From an uncultured Polaribacter sp. (GTDB taxonomy: Bacteria; Bacteroidota; Bacteroidia; Flavobacteriales; Flavobacteriaceae), in assembly GCA_943788045.1 (NCBI GenBank), contig CALSOT010000002.1:124001-188000 (forward strand): DNA of 64,000 bases. Direction: 5' to 3'. The notes below the pieces were generated by a model. The model did not search any database, was not told the origin of the DNA, and worked only from the letters and a program-made list of their open reading frames with translations. The translations under genes and the position numbers were made by a program. Below are positions 58,672-64,000 of the stretch, piece after piece. Position 1 is the first letter of the stretch. The number at the start of each line of letters is the position of its first letter.

Positions 58672-59874
58672 CTATTTGTTATCTTTTTCTATCTCTTTTT
58701 CGAGATCTTTAATTTCTCTTTCTAATTTTTCGATATCTGTTTCTTCTTTTTTGTTTTTCTTGTCTGATTTTCTTGTTCTTTTCCGTCTTTTTCGATCACT
58801 TGTCTTTTCTTCTTTTTTGTTTTTCTTCTTGAATAGACCGAAAAATCCTTCTTTTTTCTTTTTAGTGAGTGATTTTCTTTCTCTTGTCGGTCTTTTTCGA
58901 TCACCTGTATTTTTTTCTTTTTTCTTGAAAACATTTAAAATCCGAGAGAAAAACCCACCTTTTTGTTGTTCGTTGTACCTTGTGATTGGTGTTTCTTTTA
59001 TTTCTTTACCATTCTCATCTAACTCCTTGTAAGAATCTTTATGTTTATTAATTCTGTATGATGCTCCGAAACCTCCATAAAAACCAGAAGTATTTCCCTC
59101 TAAAAGATATCTCGCAGAAGCATTAATTTGAAAATCTTTACTAAATAAGTAGGCTACTCCTGTTCCGAAGTTTAATTTGTTTTGGTTTTCTGTTAATATT
59201 CCTTGATGCTCTACAAAACCAGACCATCTTGATCTAAAATTATGCGTCGCCGTTATTATATAAGATATTTCAGAAAAATCAGTTCCTATTTTATCATAAA
59301 AAACATTTGAAATAACATTAAATTCATTGGTAAGATTCTGTTGTAATAAAACGCCCGCTTTTGGAGTAATACTCTCTGTTTTGTATATATCATTTACTAA
59401 ATCGGTATTCATACCTATATAGATAGCTACAGAGGGAATCAATCGTTTAAAATCAAAAGCCTTTCTTCGTTTCCAACTCCGAACTTCTTTCGTTTTATCG
59501 GTATATTCAGGTTGGAATATTAAATACTTCGCGCCAATGGTAAAATTACTCAAACCAGAAGTAGAAATATTATTGAGAGCATCTTTGTCTTTTTGATATG
59601 TTAATTGAGTATTTAATTCTAGTTTTTCTAGAAAAAAACTAGTTCTAAAAAGTAAGTCTACTCCCAAAGATTTTGGTCTAGAAAAAGAATTTTCTATCCG
59701 AGTGTCTTTCATAAAGAAGCCTGTCTCAAATTGATAAATACCAGTGCCAACGCTATAAGGGCTCTCTGAAAAACCAGGTTTATTTGAGTTTATGACATCA
59801 GTATATTGTGCATGCAGAGCAATATTTATAAGAAATATAAAGGCTAAAAAAGATTTCGGAAAAAGGTTCTTCAT
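58672..59874 (-). CDS. Outer-membrane beta-barrel protein with a highly charged C-terminal tail
   Basis: 400 residues. Signal peptide (to about HAQY). Residues 25-285 alternate hydrophobic/polar as in a transmembrane beta-barrel (transporter-like family of Flavobacteriia). From about 288 the sequence turns into a lysine/arginine/glutamate-rich tail with two copies of KKKxxGDRKRxxRxRKS-like segments and FFGLFKKK, then a coiled coil (DIEKLEREIKDLEKEIEKD). Such a tail after the barrel is unusual for a secreted protein and is discussed separately. Function unknown. Confidence 0.75.
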   Translation of the reverse strand: MKNLFPKSFLAFIFLINIALHAQYTDVINSNKPGFSESPYSVGTGIYQFETGFFMKDTRIENSFSRPKSLGVDLLFRTSFFLEKLELNTQLTYQKDKDALNNISTSGLSNFTIGAKYLIFQPEYTDKTKEVRSWKRRKAFDFKRLIPSVAIYIGMNTDLVNDIYKTESITPKAGVLLQQNLTNEFNVISNVFYDKIGTDFSEISYIITATHNFRSRWSGFVEHQGILTENQNKLNFGTGVAYLFSKDFQINASARYLLEGNTSGFYGGFGASYRINKHKDSYKELDENGKEIKETPITRYNEQQKGGFFSRILNVFKKKEKNTGDRKRPTRERKSLTKKKKEGFFGLFKKKNKKEEKTSDRKRRKRTRKSDKKNKKEETDIEKLEREIKDLEKEIEKDNK

Positions 59875-60053
59875 AAATTAGAATACAATTTTATAAACAG
59901 TAGCTATCCGTCAACACAAACATAGGTTAAAAATGCTGTTTTATAAAAGTAAACGATACTTTTTTGAGTTTGTGAAACTTTTGTAGTTTGTTAACGCTTC
60001 AATTGTATTCAAATTGTTATTTTTGAATGATTTTTTTACAAATACAATTTTAA

Positions 60054-60314
60054 ATGGGTTTACTAAAAACTATATTTTATATACTTCTATTTTATTATGC
60101 TTTTAAGTTTCTAGCAAAATTATTTGCACCTTTTTTAATGAAAAAAGCTGCAGAAACAATTAAAAATAAGGCCGAGCAGCAATATGGTCAACATCGGCAG
60201 CAACAAAAAAGTAATGTACAAGAGGGGAAAACTGTAATAGACAAACACCCAGGTACTCAGAAACAAAGTAAAAACTCTGTTGGGGAATATGTCGATTTTG
60301 AAGAAGTTGATTAA
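60054..60314 (+). CDS. DUF4834-family small membrane protein
   Basis: 86 residues with one membrane helix (about 3-20: LKTIFYILLFYYAFKFLAKL), then a helical, Gln-rich cytoplasmic tail (NKAEQQYGQHRQQQKSN) ending VGEYVDFEEVD. Matches DUF4834 as I know it from Bacteroidota. A TATTTTTG at 60018-60025 may be the -7 element. It lies 57 bases before the YfhO gene. Confidence 0.85.
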   Translation: MGLLKTIFYILLFYYAFKFLAKLFAPFLMKKAAETIKNKAEQQYGQHRQQQKSNVQEGKTVIDKHPGTQKQSKNSVGEYVDFEEVD

Positions 60315-60370
60315 TTAAGGTTTTTCTTAGTTAGTTTTATTGTTGAAAACATTAATTAAAAAGTATTCAT

Positions 60371-62790
60371 TTGAAGAATTTTAATAAAGTTATACCTTAT
60401 ATAATAGCTATAGCAGTTTTTGCTTTGGCTTCAATCATTTATTTTCATCCGGTTTTAAAAGGACAAAAATTAAATCAATCTGATATCACTCAATTTAGAG
60501 GAATGGTAAAAGATATTAATGATTTTAGAGCTGATAAAAATACAGAACCGTATTGGACTGGTGCTTCTTTTAGCGGAATGCCAGCATATCAAGTAAGTGC
60601 TTATTATCCGAATGATTTTGTAAGAGTTTTAGACAAAACTTTACGTTTTTTACCAAGACCAGCAGATTATACTTTTTTATATTTTTTAAGCTTTTTTGTA
60701 TTGATGATGGCGTTAAAAATAAATTGGAGATTGGCAATTTTAGGATCGCTCGCCTTTGGGTTTTCAACCTATTTAATTATCATATTCGGGGCAGGACACA
60801 ATGCAAAAGCACACGCAATTGCCTATATGCCTTTGGTTTTAGCAGGAGTTTTGTGGGTTTTTCAAAAACGATATATTTTAGGGTTTTTAGTTACAGGTGT
60901 CGCAATGGCTTTAGAAATTTATACAAATCACCCACAGATGACTTATTATCTCGGGTTTTGTTTATTGATTTTAGGAATTGTAGAACTTGTAAATGCAGTC
61001 AAAGAAAAGATACTTCCTGTTTTTATAAAACAAAGTATTGTTATTATTGCTGCAGTTTTATTAGGTATTGGTGCAAATTCTTCTCGTTTAATGGCGATGA
61101 AAGAATATGGAGATTATAGTACAAGAGGAAAATCTGAATTAACAATAAACCCTGATGGAACTAAAAAAGAAGCGTCTAAAGGATTAGATAAAGCATACAT
61201 TACAGAATATAGTTACGCAAAATTAGAGACTTTTAACTTGTTTATTCCTCGTTTTATGGGCGGAGGAACTGTTGAAAAATTAGGAGATGATTCTAATTTT
61301 TATAAAACGATACAGAAAAAAGCAGGAAGAAAAGTTGCAGACGATTACTCATCACAAGTTTTAACTTATTGGGGAGATCAAACAATTGTAGAAGCGCCAG
61401 CTTATATTGGCGCTGTAATTTTCTTTCTATTTTTCTTAGGAATATTCTTAGTAAAAGGAAGGTTAAAACAATGGTTAGTAGCAGCAACGGTTTTTTCAAT
61501 TTTAATGAGCTGGGGAAGAAATTTCGATTTTTTAACTAATTTTTTCATTGATTATATTCCTCTTTATAATAAGTTTAGAGCAGTTTCTTCAATACAAGTT
61601 ATTGCAGAATTATGTGTTCCTATTTTAGCTATTTTAGGGTTAAAAGAATTCTTTTCGTCAACTATTTCTTCTGGTGAAAAACAAGAAGGATTAAAGAAAG
61701 CAGTTTATGTTTTTGGCGGATTAGTTATTGTAGGATTTTTATTAGCACATGGTTTTTCAACTTTTGAGGGTTTAAGAGATTCTCAATACGACCAATTACC
61801 AGGTTTAATAGATTCAGTTATTGCAGATAGAAAATCGATGTTATTAATGGATTCGCTACGTTCTTTAGTTTTAATGTTACTTTCTGGAGGAGTTTTATGG
61901 ATGCTATTAAAAGATAAATTAAAACAAAGTGTTACAATTATTACATTAGTAGTTTTTGTTTTGTTTGATTTAATATCTGTGGATAAAAAATATGTAAATG
62001 AAGATGATTTTAAATCGGCAAGAAAAATAGAGAAACCATTTACAGCTTCATCTGCAGATAAATTAATCTTAAAAGATAAAGCACATTTTAGAGTTGGTAA
62101 TTTTACGGTAAACCCAATGAATGACGGAAGTACTTCTTATTTTCATAATTCTATCGGAGGCTATCATGCGGCAAAATTAGGGCGTTATCAAGAATTATTT
62201 GACTTTCAAATTGCCAAAAATAACATGCAGGTTTTAAACATGTTAAATACCAAATATTTTATTGTTGGTAATGATAAAGGTGAAAAACAAGCGCAATTAA
62301 ATCCTGATGCAAATGGAAATGCTTGGTTTGTTGATAATGTAAAAGTTGTAAATTCTAGCTAATGAAGAAATGCTAGCTTTAGATTCGTTGAAGACTAAAA
62401 GAGGTTGCGGTTTATGCGAAATCTTTGATTAAGCAAAAAGAAATAAAATTCCCGCAAGAAAAAGATTCAACAGCTACAATAGCACTTTTAAATTACGATG
62501 TTACCACACTAACATATCAATCTAAAACAGCAAAAGAACAATTTGCAGTTTTCTCCGAAATCTATTATAAAGATGGTTGGAATGCATATGTTGACGGGAA
62601 ATTAACACCACATTTTAGAGTGAATTATGTTTTAAGAGGAATGATCGTTCCTGCCGGAAAACATACAATTGAATTTAAGTTTGAGCCAAAAGTAATTCAG
62701 CAAGGAAAAATAATTTCCTTATCTTCTTATGGTTTGTTAATCTTTATTACTGTTGGTTGGTTCTTTTATGAACGGAAAAAGAAAGTATGA
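60371..62790 (+). pseudogene. YfhO-family membrane protein, frameshifted near its end
   Basis: The first frame (start TTG at 60371) gives 663 residues: N-terminal helix, periplasmic loop, YTNHPQMTYYLGFCLLILGI, about ten to eleven membrane helices, and a C-terminal periplasmic domain with FHNSIGGYHAAKLGRYQELF. It stops at 62360. The homologous sequence continues in another frame (NEEMLALDSLKT) and then a third (KEVAVYAKSLIKQ-like, 62400 on) to 62790. Two extra A-type bases (near 62357 and 62397-62400) explain it. YfhO proteins are linked to lipid-linked glycosylation or teichoic modification; in Bacteroidota the role is unsettled. Confidence 0.8.
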
Positions 62791-63977
62791 AAATAGGAAT
62801 GATACTTGATGCTCCGTTTCCACCAGATCCAAGAGTAGAAAATGAAGCAGTTTCTTTGGTAAACGCGGGACATGAAGTTTTTCTTTTTTGTTTAAAATAT
62901 GCTAATGAAAAGGCATCCGAAACCATTAATGGAATTCAGGTAAAAAGATATTCTTCTAATAAATTAGAATATAAATTATCCGCTTTAGCGTATACAATAC
63001 CTTTGTATAGTTTCTTGATGAAAAGTAAAATTCATCGTTTTATAAAAGAAACAAAAATAGATGCTTTACATATACATGATATAAGAATTGCTGATGCCGT
63101 TTTTAATGCAAATAAAAAATTTAATGTACCTGTAGTTTTAGATTTACACGATAATATGCCAGAAGTTATGAAGTTGTACCCGCATCTTCAGAAGTTTCCT
63201 GGAAAATATATAATTTCTCCACTAAAATGGAAAAAGAAAGAAAGAGAATTTATAGAAAAAGCGAATAAAGTTATTGCTGTTTCTCCAGAATTTCTTGAAA
63301 ATTTAGAAGAAAGAATTCCTACTTCAAAAGATAAGCTAGTTTTAGTACCAAATACAATTAGAGAGTCTTTTTACACGGATTATCAGTTAGAAGAAACAAT
63401 CACAAATAGATATAAAGACGATTTTGTAATCTTGTATTTAGGTGATACACATTTAAGAAGAGGATTACAAACGGCTATTGAATCTATTTGTTATTTAAAG
63501 GAAATAATTCCGAATATTAGGTTAGTAATTGTTGGTAGAAATACGACAGATGTAATTTTGAAACAGCAAGTTGTCAATTTAAAATTAGAAGATTTTGTTG
63601 ATTTTGAAGGTTGGCAAAACGTATCATTATTCCAATCTTATATTCTATCTAGTGATATTTGCATTTCTCCTTTGCATAGAAATTTACAACATGATGTTGC
63701 GTATGCGAATAAGATTTTTCAATACATGAGTTTGGCAAAGCCACTTTTAGTGAGTGATGCAACTGCACAGAAAAAGTTGGTAGAGAAAAATTATACAGGT
63801 TTGATTCATAAGGAAAGAGATGTAAGCGATTTTTCTGATAAAATTCTAAGACTTTATAAAAATGAAACATTAAGAAATGAATTAGGTCAAAACGGCAAAC
63901 AGTTTATAGAAAATGAGTTTTCTTGGGAACAAACATCAAAAAAACTGCTACATTTATACGATAATTTAGAATCTTGA
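62787..63977 (+). CDS. Glycosyltransferase family 4
   Basis: 396 residues. GT-B fold: N-terminal MKIGMILDAPFPPDPRVENE, DALHIHDIRIADAVF, VVLDLHDNMPEV, then the C-terminal nucleotide-sugar domain from about 190 (FVILYLGDTHLRRGLQTAIE, GRNTTDVILKQQVVNLKLED, and CISPLHRNLQHDVAYANKIFQYM). It transfers a sugar from a nucleotide donor; acceptor unknown. Its ATG overlaps the YfhO stop (ATGA), a translational coupling. Confidence 0.92.
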   Translation: MKIGMILDAPFPPDPRVENEAVSLVNAGHEVFLFCLKYANEKASETINGIQVKRYSSNKLEYKLSALAYTIPLYSFLMKSKIHRFIKETKIDALHIHDIRIADAVFNANKKFNVPVVLDLHDNMPEVMKLYPHLQKFPGKYIISPLKWKKKEREFIEKANKVIAVSPEFLENLEERIPTSKDKLVLVPNTIRESFYTDYQLEETITNRYKDDFVILYLGDTHLRRGLQTAIESICYLKEIIPNIRLVIVGRNTTDVILKQQVVNLKLEDFVDFEGWQNVSLFQSYILSSDICISPLHRNLQHDVAYANKIFQYMSLAKPLLVSDATAQKKLVEKNYTGLIHKERDVSDFSDKILRLYKNETLRNELGQNGKQFIENEFSWEQTSKKLLHLYDNLES

Positions 63978-64000
63978 AAGTATTAATAATTACATATTAT
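63974..64000 (+). CDS. Start of another glycosyltransferase (partial)
   Basis: A TTG that overlaps the preceding stop by two bases (TTGA) opens the frame MKVLIITYY to the window edge. This is the usual start of GT4 enzymes in Bacteroidota polysaccharide clusters. Too short for certainty. Confidence 0.45.

Noticed and set aside
1..64000. tRNA or rRNA genes
   Set aside because: No cloverleaf arms with a GTTCGAATC-type T loop and CCA end, and no rRNA signature, were seen.

Overview
The window is AT-rich DNA from a member of the Flavobacteriaceae (Bacteroidota), most like marine genera such as Polaribacter or Tenacibaculum. The evidence is protein content: a type IX secretion sorting domain, a TonB-dependent receptor with a carboxypeptidase-like N-terminus, DUF4834, DUF4159 and YfhO proteins, the order pyrE-SRPBCC-birA-rsfS-ftsH-LUD-cdsA-psd, and Bacteroidota-type -7 elements (TAnnTTTG). 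No rRNA, tRNA, CRISPR array or integrase gene was found. Genus is inference.

Left part, 1 to about 27.1 kb, is accessory DNA. From 1 to 10.42 kb, small mostly secreted or membrane genes, all on the minus strand, are separated by twelve related elements of 60 to 198 bp. Each unit begins (minus strand) with GTTRnnn a few bases before the ORF and ends with the matching nnnYAAC a few bases after it, and this complementarity is specific to each unit (7 to 13 nt). The element bodies fold back and show compensatory base changes. This is the architecture of integron gene cassettes and attC sites, with a non-canonical core and no integrase nearby. A second, decaying array of the same kind runs from about 16.3 to 27.1 kb and carries a lipoprotein-type peptide deformylase, a PhzF-like enzyme, membrane proteins and relic genes. 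At the 5' head of both arrays lies the same 57-bp element (10424-10480 and 27104-27160). Between the arrays, 10.54-13.55 kb is a block bounded by diverged inverted repeats. It holds a 5'-truncated hydrolase, a polymorphic-toxin-like effector and a probable immunity gene. A secreted esterase, a sulfatase, a TonB-dependent receptor and a T9SS cargo protein are interspersed.

From 27.7 to 30.5 kb there is a purple-acid-phosphatase-like enzyme, a Kazal-type lipoprotein and a START-domain gene with an in-frame stop. From 30.7 kb on, the window is ordinary chromosome: a SulP permease; divergent Nudix/pyrE; birA; an rsfS-ftsH-LUD-cdsA-psd-ACBP-YceI cluster for ribosome silencing, membrane proteolysis and phospholipid synthesis; a VWA/MoxR-type ATPase pair; a lipoprotein cytochrome-OB-YceI-DUF5777 operon; an exonuclease; a GH3-serine hydrolase fusion; a minus-strand cluster of acyltransferase, BASS transporter, DUF4159, rsmE and a GNAT protein; then YfhO and glycosyltransferases at the right edge.

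Five conserved genes in the right half carry one or two reading-frame or stop defects (START, LUD, TIGR01777 epimerase, GNAT, YfhO). That density makes uncorrected sequencing indels a serious alternative to real gene decay.
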